The translations under genes were made by a program, and so were the position numbers. Positions 51,834 through 61,148 of a stretch of DNA of 64,000 nt are shown one piece after another. Numbering within the stretch: position 1 is the first letter of the stretch; each line of letters opens with the position of its first letter. A model generated the notes under the pieces. It was given only the letters and a program-made list of their open reading frames with translations, had not been told where the DNA came from and did not search any database. This stretch comes from Pseudoscleropodium purum. Lineage: Eukaryota; Streptophyta; Bryopsida; Hypnales; Brachytheciaceae. The DNA lies in the NCBI GenBank assembly GCA_963969395.1, contig OZ017797.1:40424001-40488000 (forward strand). Reading direction: 5' to 3'.

Positions 51834-53935
51834 AGCATCAAATTCTCGATGGCGGTTAGGTTCATCGACTGAATGGGTCCAAGTTCATCCGGATCCGAAT
51901 CCTCTGATACGTTGTTCAAATCATACCAACGAACTGGATCTGCTCCAGGTTTTTGACGAAGGACGCGACTGTTGGTATAAATGTACACCAAAGTCTCAGC
52001 CTTCTCCACTGCTAGACGATTTCTGTTCCTGTTGTGGACGAAGGAATACATACTGAAATTTCGTTCACAAGACGATGTTGAACATGTAAGGGCTAAAACA
52101 CGCTTCGCAATTTTGGACAAGAAGCAATCTCCAATTGCTTTCCACCATCGATGTGGAAGTAACTTTGCTTCCCGAATGTCCAGTGATGCGTCAGGACTAT
52201 AGGGTCCTTCACCCTCCACGTATTGCACATATTCTTGTATGACGTCATCAAAACGCACACCCACCACATCCTTCATTTTTTGAACAACCCGATGTAGTGC
52301 ACGAAGGGCCGTTCCATCTTCCCTTAGAGCTGGGTTGTCCTTGATATAAGGATTCAACAATGCCCCAGCATAGTGCACGTCGGTAAAGAACATGTTCCAC
52401 CTCTCCTCAAATGTCTCTTCCATGACCGTAGCTAGGTGATCCGGAAGGAAGAAAGGACCCTCTCTGAGCTGAAAAACATGTCGTCGCAACCTGTGCATTG
52501 TGATCCATGCCTTGCCCATAGCTGGTTCCCGTCCATCAAACACACACAAGGCCTTCAAAACGTCTTCCACAATGAACACGTAATTTTTACACCTCTGCCA
52601 AAATGTTAAATCATCAATGGTATTCAGTACGCACATTGCGTCCCTCCGGTTCTGCGGTCCGTTTTGCCTATTCCGAAGTGCTACAACATAATTTTGGACT
52701 CGTGGTTGTCCTCCCAACTGCTCCAAGACAGGTTTTAGTGTCACCAGTCGTTGCAACATGAGAAAGTGCGAAGCAAAACGAGTTTTAGCCGGTACTACAA
52801 GTTGCAAGTTTGGACTCAACTCCCGGAAAGTTGACATTGTTGCATGGTGATTTCTGATATAATTGCACACTGTCTTTGCCCTTGCTATTAAATCTTTGAA
52901 ATCCGGCAACTTGGCCCAATCTTCAAGCAACAAATCCAGTGCATGTGCCGCGCACCCTTGCTTAAAGATGTGCGGATATGTGCGAACTACGTCATCCATT
53001 GCACCGAGCATGTTACTCGCATTGTCTGTACAAATTTGATTTATATTATTGGGACCCACTTTCTCGATGAAGGTTTTCAATTGGTCTGCTATATAGACCA
53101 TTGTCTTGTTCTGCCCTGTAGTGTCGATGGACCCCATAAACACATCACCTGCGGGACATGACATCATGACATTCATGAGAGGCCGTCGATTTACATCGTC
53201 CCAACCATCCGTGCAAATCGTTACCCCATAATTTTTTACTGCAAAACTTGTTTTTGCAGATATCTCATTCTCAATCTGTAGCTTCTTCGGTTCAATCAAG
53301 TTTGTTCTCAATTGGTGGTACGAAGGTGGAGAATATTCAAATCGTGCCAAAGAAGTTGCCTTGACTGCCTCAATGAAAGCAGGATTTCTTGTAATGTTGA
53401 AGGGTACATTTGCCTCATAAAAAAAGCTTGCCCACTTTTCATCCAACTCTTTCCTCTTTGCAATGTTGAAGGCATCTATCATTTGTTGTTGATGTAATGA
53501 TCTTGATCTTGTGAAATTCGATGCTGCTTCATTGTTTGATGTTGGTAGTTGGTCTTCATTTTCATTTAGAACCTCCAAACGCCTTCTTCCCCCTCTTTCT
53601 CCTTCATTCCGAGCATGTTCGTTTATATTTTCCGTGGCAACATTTGGAGCTGCTACGGATGGATCGCTCGGAATTGATTCACCGTCGTGTGGGTCCTCCA
53701 AATTTGTGCGTTGTGGAACAAATCCAGCGCAGTTGGCAAATTTATGTCTCACCGCTCGAGGTATTTTGGAACACACTGCTCGCTCACTTTTTGCTTTATA
53801 AACGTAGTGTACAAAAGCACGCTCCCGTTTGTAAGCCGTTGTCCCGCCACAAAAGACACATGTGACTTTAGATCCATCAATAGAGAAATCATACCACGGT
53901 TCCCACTCTCTTGTGGTTTTTCGATTTGTCGCCAT
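51827..53935 (-). CDS. hAT transposase with BED finger and hATC domain
   Basis: A cut-and-paste transposase of the hAT superfamily, 702 residues from ATG 53935. A BED-type zinc finger lies at about residues 10-70 (CVFCGG, then HYVY and a later Cys). A DUF659-like region follows (FNITRNPAFIEAVKA). The RNase H fold has Asp243 (TDGWDD), Asp304 (ICTDNASNMLGA), a Cys/His pair (GCAAHALDLLLEDW) and TRFASHF. The C-terminal hATC dimerisation domain contains the catalytic Glu624 (STSSCERNFSM). All key residues are present and the frame is open, so this copy may be active. Upstream lie a TATA-like box (54159-54170) and array B. The stop overlaps the start of ORF 2. Confidence 0.92.
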   Translation of the reverse strand: MATNRKTTREWEPWYDFSIDGSKVTCVFCGGTTAYKRERAFVHYVYKAKSERAVCSKIPRAVRHKFANCAGFVPQRTNLEDPHDGESIPSDPSVAAPNVATENINEHARNEGERGGRRRLEVLNENEDQLPTSNNEAASNFTRSRSLHQQQMIDAFNIAKRKELDEKWASFFYEANVPFNITRNPAFIEAVKATSLARFEYSPPSYHQLRTNLIEPKKLQIENEISAKTSFAVKNYGVTICTDGWDDVNRRPLMNVMMSCPAGDVFMGSIDTTGQNKTMVYIADQLKTFIEKVGPNNINQICTDNASNMLGAMDDVVRTYPHIFKQGCAAHALDLLLEDWAKLPDFKDLIARAKTVCNYIRNHHATMSTFRELSPNLQLVVPAKTRFASHFLMLQRLVTLKPVLEQLGGQPRVQNYVVALRNRQNGPQNRRDAMCVLNTIDDLTFWQRCKNYVFIVEDVLKALCVFDGREPAMGKAWITMHRLRRHVFQLREGPFFLPDHLATVMEETFEERWNMFFTDVHYAGALLNPYIKDNPALREDGTALRALHRVVQKMKDVVGVRFDDVIQEYVQYVEGEGPYSPDASLDIREAKLLPHRWWKAIGDCFLSKIAKRVLALTCSTSSCERNFSMYSFVHNRNRNRLAVEKAETLVYIYTNSRVLRQKPGADPVRWYDLNNVSEDSDPDELGPIQSMNLTAIENLMLC

Positions 53936-54158
53936 CACAACTTACAAGTTGGAACTCCTCACTTGTGCTTGTATTGTCTTCTACAACTTTGTACCTGTAA
54001 AAGTAGTTAGCGTTGGTTCCCTACTTGAACTAATTTTTACATCACCTCAGCCGAGAACCAAGGCCGCTTTCCACCCAATAAACTCTATCAAGGAGCTCTG
54101 AGAGGTCCGAGAATGATGTGGTCCAGGGGAAAACGTGCCTTTAGTTCTGCCTACTCGT

Positions 54159-54170
54159 CCTTATATACTC
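54159..54170 (-). promoter_or_regulatory. TATA-like box of the hAT transposase
   Basis: GAGTATATAAGG on minus, about 220 bp before the transposase ATG and directly beside array B. Confidence 0.65.
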
Positions 54171-54200
54171 CCTCCTGGTGGCTGGTAGAACTCCACGTAA

Positions 54201-54985
54201 GGGCGCGGACGTACTATACAAGGGCGGGGACGTACTTGTCAGGGCGGGGACGCTAGGGCGGGGACTCAGGGACTCCTGACTCCCGCACTCCCGACTCCCG
54301 ACTCCCGCCCCAGAAGGCGTTCGGGCGAAGACGTCAGGGCCGGGACGTACTTGACAGGGCGGGGACGCTAGGGCGGGGACTCAGGGACTCCCGACTCCCG
54401 CCCCAGAAGGCGTTCGGGCGAAGACGTCAAGGCGGGGACGTACTTGTCGGGGCGGGGACTCAGGGACTCCCGACTCCCGCACTCCCGCCCCAGAAGGCGT
54501 TCGGGCGAAGACGTCAGGGCGGGGACGTACTTGTCAGGGCGGGGACGCTAGGGCGGGGACTCAGGGACTCCCGACTCCCGACTCCCGCCCCAGAAGGCGT
54601 TCGGGCGAAGACGTCAAGGCGGGACGTACTTGACAGGGCGGGGACTCAGGGACTCCCGACTCCCGCACTCCCGACTCCCGCCCCAGAAGGCGTTCGGGCG
54701 AAGACGTCAAGGCGGGGACGTACTTGTTAGGGCGGGGACACTAGGGCGAGGACTCAGGGACTCCCGACTCCCGCACTCCCGACTCCCGCACTCCCGCCCC
54801 AGAAGGCGTTCGGGCGAAGACGTCAGGGCGGGGACGTACTTGTCAGGGCGGGGACTCAGGGACTCCCGACTCCCGCACTCCCGATTCCACGCGTCAAGGC
54901 GTTCGGGCAAGGACTTCAGGGCGGGGACGTTGGGGCGGGGACGTATTTTTGTATGGGCGGGGACGTAGTCACGGGGACGCTAGGC
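54201..54985 (+). repeat. GGCGGGGACGTACT array B, complex GC-rich tandem repeat
   Basis: About six units of roughly 90-125 bp. Each holds GGGCGGGGACGTACTTG, a GGCGGGGACTCAGGGACTCC block, variable runs of CGACTCC/GCACTCC, and CCAGAAGGCGTTCGGGCG, then AAGACGTCA. GGGGACTCAGGGACTCCC is itself partly palindromic. Read along the transposase gene the motif is AGTACGTCCCCGCC. Many ACGT cores (bZIP-type sites) and CpG sites are present. Confidence 0.9.
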
Positions 54986-55449
54986 GGGGGAGAGATTCAA
55001 ATCAGTTTTGGGTTTCCCTCCTCAAAACCTTCGAGGGAAGACATTTCAAATACTTGTACTTGCACTCTACAGCTGCCCCCCATTTTTGCAGATTTCCTAA
55101 GATATGAAATATTCAAGCATTAATTACTCATTCACTACATCATTCTAAATATCAAAGATAGATGCTACAAAAAATGCGGTTTTAGTATTTAAGAAATTGT
55201 GTATAACAAATCAATTGAAGAAACGTTGAATTCGTCAAAAATGGGAAACATCAAATAAATTACGCGTGAATTGGAAAAAAATGACAAAGAGAATTGCAAC
55301 AACATTAAGGATTGGACAAAAATATGTAGAATCCATAGAGAGACATTGCAACTGGTTTTTTAAAAGGAAGGCTATACATTTAAAAAGTGGCACAAAAATG
55401 GAAGGAAGAAATGAGAGAATAAAAAAATGGTAGAATATATGGGTGTAAG
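54986..55449. other. AT-rich spacer
   Basis: No gene recognised. Lies between array B and the minisatellite. Confidence 0.5.
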
Positions 55450-56390
55450 AAATGAACGGTTTATCGAAATGAAGGTACATGAAGAAGTTAGAGAACCAAA
55501 AAAAATAACTACGAGATGCATCACATGGAGGAAGACATATAAGTTACAGAATCAAATGAAAGAAATTTCGGGATAAAAATGTGAGGTGAGACAGATGATT
55601 TAGAGAATGAAATGAAAAAAATAATCGAATAATCATGTAAGGGGAGATAAATAATTCAGAGAACCAAATAAAAAAATACTGAAATAATCATATGAAGGTA
55701 GATAAATAAGTTAGACAAACAAATGGGCAAAAAATTGGAATAACCGTATAGGGGGGGGGGAGATAAACAAAAGAGAGACTCAAATAAATAACAAATTGGA
55801 CTAACCAAGAAAGGGGACATAAACAAAAGAGAGACTCAAATAAATAAAAATTTGGATTAACCATATGAGGGGTTATAAACAAAAGAGAGACTCAAATAAA
55901 TAAAAAATTGGATTAACCATATGAGGGGTTATAAACAAAAGAGAGACTCAAATAAATAAAAAATTGGATTAACCATATGAGGGGACATAAACAAACGAGA
56001 GACTCAAATAAATAAAAAATTGAATTAACCATATGAGGGGACATAAACAAACAAGAGACTTGAATAAATAAAAAATTGGATTAACCATATGGGGGGACAT
56101 AAACAAACGAGGGACTCAAATAAATAAAAATTTGAATTAACCATACAGGGGGACATAAACAAAAGAGAGACTTGAATAAATAAAAAATTGGATTAACCAT
56201 ATGTGGGGTTATAAACAAAAGAGAGACTCAAATAAATAAAAAATTGGAATAATTTAACGACGGGATATAAGCTATAGAAACAAATGAAGAAAATAACGGA
56301 ATTACCATATATGGGGATATAAAAATGTTTGAGAATCAAATGAAAATTTGTTGGACTCATCATACAAGGGTTGAAATTGAATGAAATGTG
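55450..56390. repeat. Minisatellite, about 57-bp unit
   Basis: About nine well-kept units between 55760 and 56260, each with AAACAAAAGAGAGACTCAAA, then TAAATAAAAAATTGG, ATTAACCATATGAGGGG. More diverged units extend on both sides. AT-rich and non-coding. A run of ten G lies near 55752. Confidence 0.88.
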
Positions 56391-56432
56391 AGCATTTTTT
56401 ATTGTGCTGTGAAATGGTTCAGGATTTAGGCT

Positions 56433-56455
56433 AAGGGTTTAGGGTTTAGGGTTTA
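56433..56455 (+). repeat. Interstitial telomere repeat, TTTAGGG x3
   Basis: AAGGGTTTAGGGTTTAGGG, then TTTA: about three plant telomere units, too few to be a chromosome end. Confidence 0.8.
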
Positions 56456-56644
56456 ACAATTTTTTTTATTTATCCTTTTAACTATTAGTAATGTTAATTT
56501 ATTTTTCTCTTGGATGATGGGAGCTTCACGGATCTTTGACAACTCACATGAAATAAAAGATGAGTGACATTAAATGCAAGGTACAAGGTAAATCTTCCAA
56601 AATCTTTTTTTTTTATTCTAATTTTCTCCACCTACCACCAGCGA
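56456..56644. other. Short spacer before array C
   Basis: AT-rich, with no recognised element. The sequence changes sharply to CpG-rich at about 56640. Confidence 0.5.
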
Positions 56645-56790
56645 CGAGTACGTCCCCGCCTTGGACAAGTACGTCCCCGCCCAGGGCAGAAACGTCCCCG
56701 CCTATTTTGAGTACGTCCCCGCCCTGACATCGAGTACGTCCCCGCCCTGACAGCGCGGACCAGCAGTATATATGCGCGTCCCCGCCCTTT
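56645..56790 (-). repeat. GGCGGGGACGTACT array C (reverse orientation)
   Basis: Copies of AGTACGTCCCCGCC at about 56647, 56670, 56711 and 56735, plus the shorter ACGTCCCCGCC near 56691 and GCGTCCCCGCC near 56777. The orientation relative to the downstream gene equals that of array B relative to the transposase. Confidence 0.88.
56765..56776 (+). promoter_or_regulatory. TATA-like box of the RING-H2 gene
   Basis: AGTATATATGCG about 130 bp before ATG 56903, inside the end of array C. Confidence 0.6.
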
Positions 56791-56902
56791 TAGCAACTGC
56801 CTCACAAACTCCCGTGTGCTCCACCTCTAAGCTGGTTGCCTAGGCGTCCTTGTGAGGTCCTTTTTATATTACGCTCTTTACTTCAACCCAAACCGCCGTG
56901 TG

Positions 56903-59011
56903 ATGGACCCTGCAGTGAAGATGACGAAGGCCGAACGAGACAGAACAAGAAAGAGGACTGGACAGAAGCAACGGAAACGGATGAACGTTTTAAACAATCC
57001 GTTGAAGTTGGCATTCAGGGGATGGGAAGATGAACCTGATCCATGGAATATGGACACTTGTGCCAATTACATTGAATGGTGCCACATTGGCAAGTCTTTT
57101 CCCATAGCCCGGCACAACTATCACCGTCGCTTCCACAAGGCCAATTTGAGGTTCTGTACCGACGACGCATTTAAGAATCGTTGTATTGAAGTCTATCAAG
57201 TGTTATACGATAGACCAACGGTGGAACGCAATGAAATTAACCTTTTCATTGCAAGAGGGGTACATGCAGAGGTCAAGCTAGGGAAGAGGGTGGATTGGTC
57301 AACCATCAAGGAGAGAGGTTCCAAAATAAAAGTTCTTCATTCCACCAATGGATTGATTCCAATGGGTGTACGAAGGTACCCTAACGGCGGATTGGGGTTC
57401 GTGAGGCCACTAACTGAGTTGCCCCCTAACACATATGTAACCAGTGACTCTTCTCCTGATGATGACTCCGACGGGACGCGCACTCCACCGCGTGCTCTAG
57501 GTAATAGAGTGGAACATCGGGTGAAAAGAAGAAGGGAGAAGGAAATGAGCACAGAAGAAGTTGTCTCGGAAGCAGTTTTAAATGACCGACTACAAGATTC
57601 AATGGAAGTAGAAGATCTTCGGCTACCAAATGAAGCTGTCGAAAGTGAAGAAGATACAATCCCAGCCTTGAAGAGTAACCTCAACGAAAAAAGAAAGGAA
57701 ATTCAAAACTTGTTAGAAGACACTCACAAGTTGAAGGTCGAGATCCAACAAAAGAACGATGTCATTGACCGACAGTCCCAAGAAATTGCCCGCCTTACAA
57801 GAGCTCTACAAGCTGGTAATGTATTCAGCGAAGGCCACGTTGGTGAAGGTCTGCACAAAGTTGGTCACCCATCTCACTTTACTGTAGGTGCCGAAGAGCT
57901 AGAAGTGCTTCGTGGAAAAAATGTCGAGCTCCAGAAACATTTGGATGCATTGGTGTCACAGTATTATGAGTGGAAGTTGGCGTGTGTATTTACTGTGGAC
58001 AAGAACCGACAAATGGGAGCAGAATTGAAGAAAATTGCCAATCATTATGCAGTGCACAATCAAGAACGTGTTTTTGGCTTAACATCATGGGAACTAATGG
58101 ATGAGTTATTCTCGGACAAAATGGAGACCAAAGTTGGAGTTGGAAATCAGACCATCATTGATTGGCCTCAAAATGGGTGGGATTTTGAAAATGAAAGGTC
58201 TGCCCATGTGACTAAACCGAGTACATTGTTGTGGCCAAAACCACCAAGCTTTGTGTTCGATGGTACACAATGTCCAATGTGTTTGAATGCCTTTGGCCCC
58301 GAAGGTGGATTCCAATTGGGCACATGTGAGCATTTGTATCATCCAATTTGTTTGATTGCATTAATGGTCAATCGAAGGCGTTGCGTACTTTGCAAGGCTC
58401 CTTTCCATGAGCGTTTGTACAAGCTATTTGGCTTGTACGAGCATATGCCGCCAAGCTGGGAATTTGATGTAATGAATGCTCCAGATCATCCACAGAAATG
58501 GGGAGAAGACCTCATTTGGAATTGGCGTTATAAGTATCACTCTTTAGAGGTCTCTGGGCTTTCCAACAACTGGGGATGGGAATCAAACCCAACTGAAGTT
58601 GTTCGTGTGTGCCACAATTTGATTAAAGGCACGGATGCTATTAGTGAAGGAAGAAGAAATTTCTTCTACCAATGCTTCAATGGCTATTGGGATGGAAATG
58701 AGCATCAATTTCAATTTGGACCACATCCAAAGGGTTGGATTTGGGGCAACGACGGACAACGTATCACCGATGACGACGGAGTTCAACTTGTGGATCCTGG
58801 TGAATATGTACCTCCTACCGCACGAGAAAGAGTGATGATGTCTGAATCTGAATGGAGAGAGCAATTCAAAAATGATGCTGTAGACTTCTTGCTAGAAGAA
58901 CACAGTCCGGGAACTCGTATAGCTCTTCAAGAACTTCAACAATCTCAAATTCTGAGGGGCCTACTGGAGGAGGATGGACCAGCAAGACGAACACACGGTG
59001 CAATGCGGTGA
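56903..59011 (+). CDS. RING-H2 protein of unknown family, repeat-associated
   Basis: A single-exon ORF of 702 residues from ATG 56903. This start matches the paralogue at 62063 (MDP/MDT, then MTKxERD). Residues 1-165 are a basic, well-conserved N-terminal domain of unknown fold (TKAERDRTRKRTG, CANYIEWCHIG, RFHKANLRFC, NLFIARGVHAEV, GKRVDWSTIKERGSKIK). An acidic/basic linker follows, then a coiled coil at about 255-305 (LNEKRKEIQNLLEDTHKLK). The RING-H2 finger lies at about 457-498 (CPMC, then CEHLYHPIC and CVLC), so it probably works as a ubiquitin E3 ligase (inference). The C-terminal part is rich in Trp and Gly (SNNWGWESN, PKGWIWGND), unknown. The gene is GC-richer than its flanks, and its upstream array and TATA box mirror those of the hAT transposase. 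It could be an element-borne accessory gene or a captured host gene. Confidence 0.8.
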   Translation: MDPAVKMTKAERDRTRKRTGQKQRKRMNVLNNPLKLAFRGWEDEPDPWNMDTCANYIEWCHIGKSFPIARHNYHRRFHKANLRFCTDDAFKNRCIEVYQVLYDRPTVERNEINLFIARGVHAEVKLGKRVDWSTIKERGSKIKVLHSTNGLIPMGVRRYPNGGLGFVRPLTELPPNTYVTSDSSPDDDSDGTRTPPRALGNRVEHRVKRRREKEMSTEEVVSEAVLNDRLQDSMEVEDLRLPNEAVESEEDTIPALKSNLNEKRKEIQNLLEDTHKLKVEIQQKNDVIDRQSQEIARLTRALQAGNVFSEGHVGEGLHKVGHPSHFTVGAEELEVLRGKNVELQKHLDALVSQYYEWKLACVFTVDKNRQMGAELKKIANHYAVHNQERVFGLTSWELMDELFSDKMETKVGVGNQTIIDWPQNGWDFENERSAHVTKPSTLLWPKPPSFVFDGTQCPMCLNAFGPEGGFQLGTCEHLYHPICLIALMVNRRRCVLCKAPFHERLYKLFGLYEHMPPSWEFDVMNAPDHPQKWGEDLIWNWRYKYHSLEVSGLSNNWGWESNPTEVVRVCHNLIKGTDAISEGRRNFFYQCFNGYWDGNEHQFQFGPHPKGWIWGNDGQRITDDDGVQLVDPGEYVPPTARERVMMSESEWREQFKNDAVDFLLEEHSPGTRIALQELQQSQILRGLLEEDGPARRTHGAMR

Positions 59012-59491
59012 CTTCGTTTGGACTCCAATGAAGATGATATTCCAATGTCCGGGACGCATGACACCGAGGCCGGTACAAGTGGTACCGCAAATAGCCTAGT
59101 TCATTTGGACTAAGTGCACTTTTGCGTACTTCAAGCATTTGGAAAAATGTAAATATATAGCTATGTAAAGGCTGCTAGTTTTTATCTTTTTAGCTACTAT
59201 TATATGTGTGGAACTTTGTTTGATTACATTGTTGACTTTGTCCAATTTTTCAATACCATATTGTGCGACACATATGAAATAAAAATGCTCTTTTTATGAC
59301 CTACGTATTACTTTCATTTTTAAAGTTTAAGGTGCATACAACTGGAAATGATTTCTTGGTAATGCAACTTTAGAATGTTTTTGGTTTCTTGAATCCCTGA
59401 GTCCCAGCCCAACGTCCCCATCCAAGTGTCCAAAGTCGAATCATGACACCTTTGAAGGAGTTTGGGGGTTTGGGAGTTATGAATTCAAAAA
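59012..59491. other. 3' flank of RING-H2 gene with hAT-like terminus
   Basis: AT-rich 3' region with AATAAA near 59278. At 59395-59454 it contains CCCTGAGTCCCAGCCCAACG, then CCAAGTGTCC, and ends GACACCTTTG. Read inward from 59454 on minus this is CAAAGGTGTCA, then GGACACTTGG, similar to the left hAT end (CAGGGTTGTCA, then GGACACTTCA). It may be the right end of an element. Confidence 0.45.
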
Positions 59492-60417
59492 GTCCCATTG
59501 TTCCTAAGGGAGACAAATGCATTTTTGGGCAAGTATGTACGGGCTGAATTTTCGTCCAGATTTTTCACAATGCCTTTTTTCAGAGAAAAAAATTGATAAG
59601 CTTCATGGAAATATAATTTTTTTTCAATAGGTGTATGGGAACAAAAATTATGCCCAAATAAGCTCAAAATAGTGGACAAGAGGCAATTCGGTTAGCCAAA
59701 AATTTTTCGGCATACTTTGAATTTTTTCTGCGGAATTTTTTTTCTCATAGATTAAATTTTTGTCTATCTGGAAAGCTTTGATTAATTTCATTTGGATTTG
59801 TTATGAGGAAGTTATGGACATTCTAGTTTTTCTGGCAATTACAGCATGTTCTTGGAAAAAACGACTTGCACGATTCATTTGTCAATGCATGCTTTGCATT
59901 TTTTCCAAAAAAAATAAATTTGCGTGGTTTGATTTACTTTGTAGAACAATCTTCCTATCGGATTAGTGCATTTTAATTCCATCTACCCCATATTGATATT
60001 TTAGGTTTTCATTTTGTCTAGTACATATTTCTAGTTACCAATTGTTTTAAGAATGAAAATTAAGTTTTCATTTTTTTTTTTTTTTCTTTGGACTCTGAAC
60101 TCTAATCTCCACTATGAAGATTTAAAGCTCGGAGCTTTGTAGTGCAAAAATTTTAAGTTGAAAATGTTCAAAGTCAAAAAATCCAGTTGCTCAATGTGTG
60201 GAAAAGCTTGCTTTTTCTACTTTAAACGCAAATATCTTGCAATTTATTCAATCACAATTTTTGGTTTTTTTCCCACACTAGTTTATACTAGTCAGGTGTA
60301 ATATCCTACGGTTAGATGTGAAAATAAATGAATTTCAATATTTTCTTAGTCTTTGCTATAGAAATGGCAGTTTTGAGTGTTTTTGGGCTAGATAAGGCCT
60401 TGGCCCTTTAGGGATTA
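59492..60417 (-). mobile_element. TTAACCCC-family element, inverted 0.9-kb copy
   Basis: An inverted relative of 17375-18294. Its right end on plus, GGCCTTGGCCCTTTAGGGAT, is the inverse of the family start, preceded by GGCAGTTTTGAGTGTTTTTG as in that copy. Its left end GTCCCATTGTTCCTAAGGGA, then GACAAATG, matches the far end of that copy. Non-coding. Confidence 0.72.
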
Positions 60418-61148
60418 CACTTTAACTCACAAAAAACGGGAGCTATTCAATTCATAAGGAATGTGCATACAATACAAATACACACCTAAAAAATTAAAAT
60501 GGCACTGTATACATATGAAATGTCTAAAAGTTTGCAAAAGAGCAAAATGAATTTCTTATGAATGCAAAAGTTTGACAATTAGATCACAAAATAGAATTAA
60601 AAAAGTAAAAAAAGTAAAAATTATATTGAAAGACACATTTCAATGTACACATTGCTGGATTAGAATTCACGCCCTAATTAATATTTATATGAATTATGTA
60701 ATTTAATTTTTTTTCTAAATTTTTTATTTATTGCATTAACACCTAATGGACCAGGGTTATTTTTTAAAAAGACATTGTGCAAAAAGCCAATTTTTGGGTA
60801 TGTTATTAAAAATTCAAAAATTCAAAAAGAATTGTTTCATAAAAAATTCAACCAAACATCCTTGAAGTTCAGTACTTTACAAAAGTATGGTCAAGATATG
60901 AGATGTTTAAGTAAAAATAAGTATGAACCCTAAACCAACACAATAAATGTATATGAAATGAAGCAATCCAATTTTGCAAGTGACACGTCTTTAGCCAAAA
61001 ATAATTTTTGTATTTTGGATGGGTAATACCGTAGAATATGAATATATTGATAAAAATTGTCTCATTACATGAGCACAACTGTACAGAACTAAAAAAGAAC
61101 ATGAAAATTTAAAAACCTCGAGATAGCTATGTAATTGGATATTGCTAA
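60418..61148. other. AT-rich spacer with partial TTAACCCC-family end
   Basis: At 60737 TTAACACCTAATGGACCAGG resembles the family end, without a confirmed partner. No gene recognised. Confidence 0.45.

Larger units (their letters stand above)
49377..54985. mobile_element. hAT-type DNA transposon with GC-rich subterminal arrays
   Basis: The left end reads CAGGGTTGTCAAATCGGACA, a usual hAT terminal pattern, followed by repeated CGGAC motifs (49415-49450). The element carries a minus-strand BED/hATC transposase and an acidic second ORF, with GGCGGGGACGTACT arrays on both sides (49572-49716 and 54201-54985). A clear right terminal inverted repeat was not found near 55000. A similar end does occur at 59454, so the true right border is open. 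No 8-bp target duplication was identified. Confidence 0.65.

Noticed and set aside
53511..54101. Overlapping plus-strand frames of 79-114 codons
   Set aside because: Antisense to the 5' part of the hAT transposase and its leader; no domain signs.
54630..54968. 112-codon plus-strand repetitive Arg-rich frame
   Set aside because: It is produced by the tandem array B; repeats without stops, not a gene.
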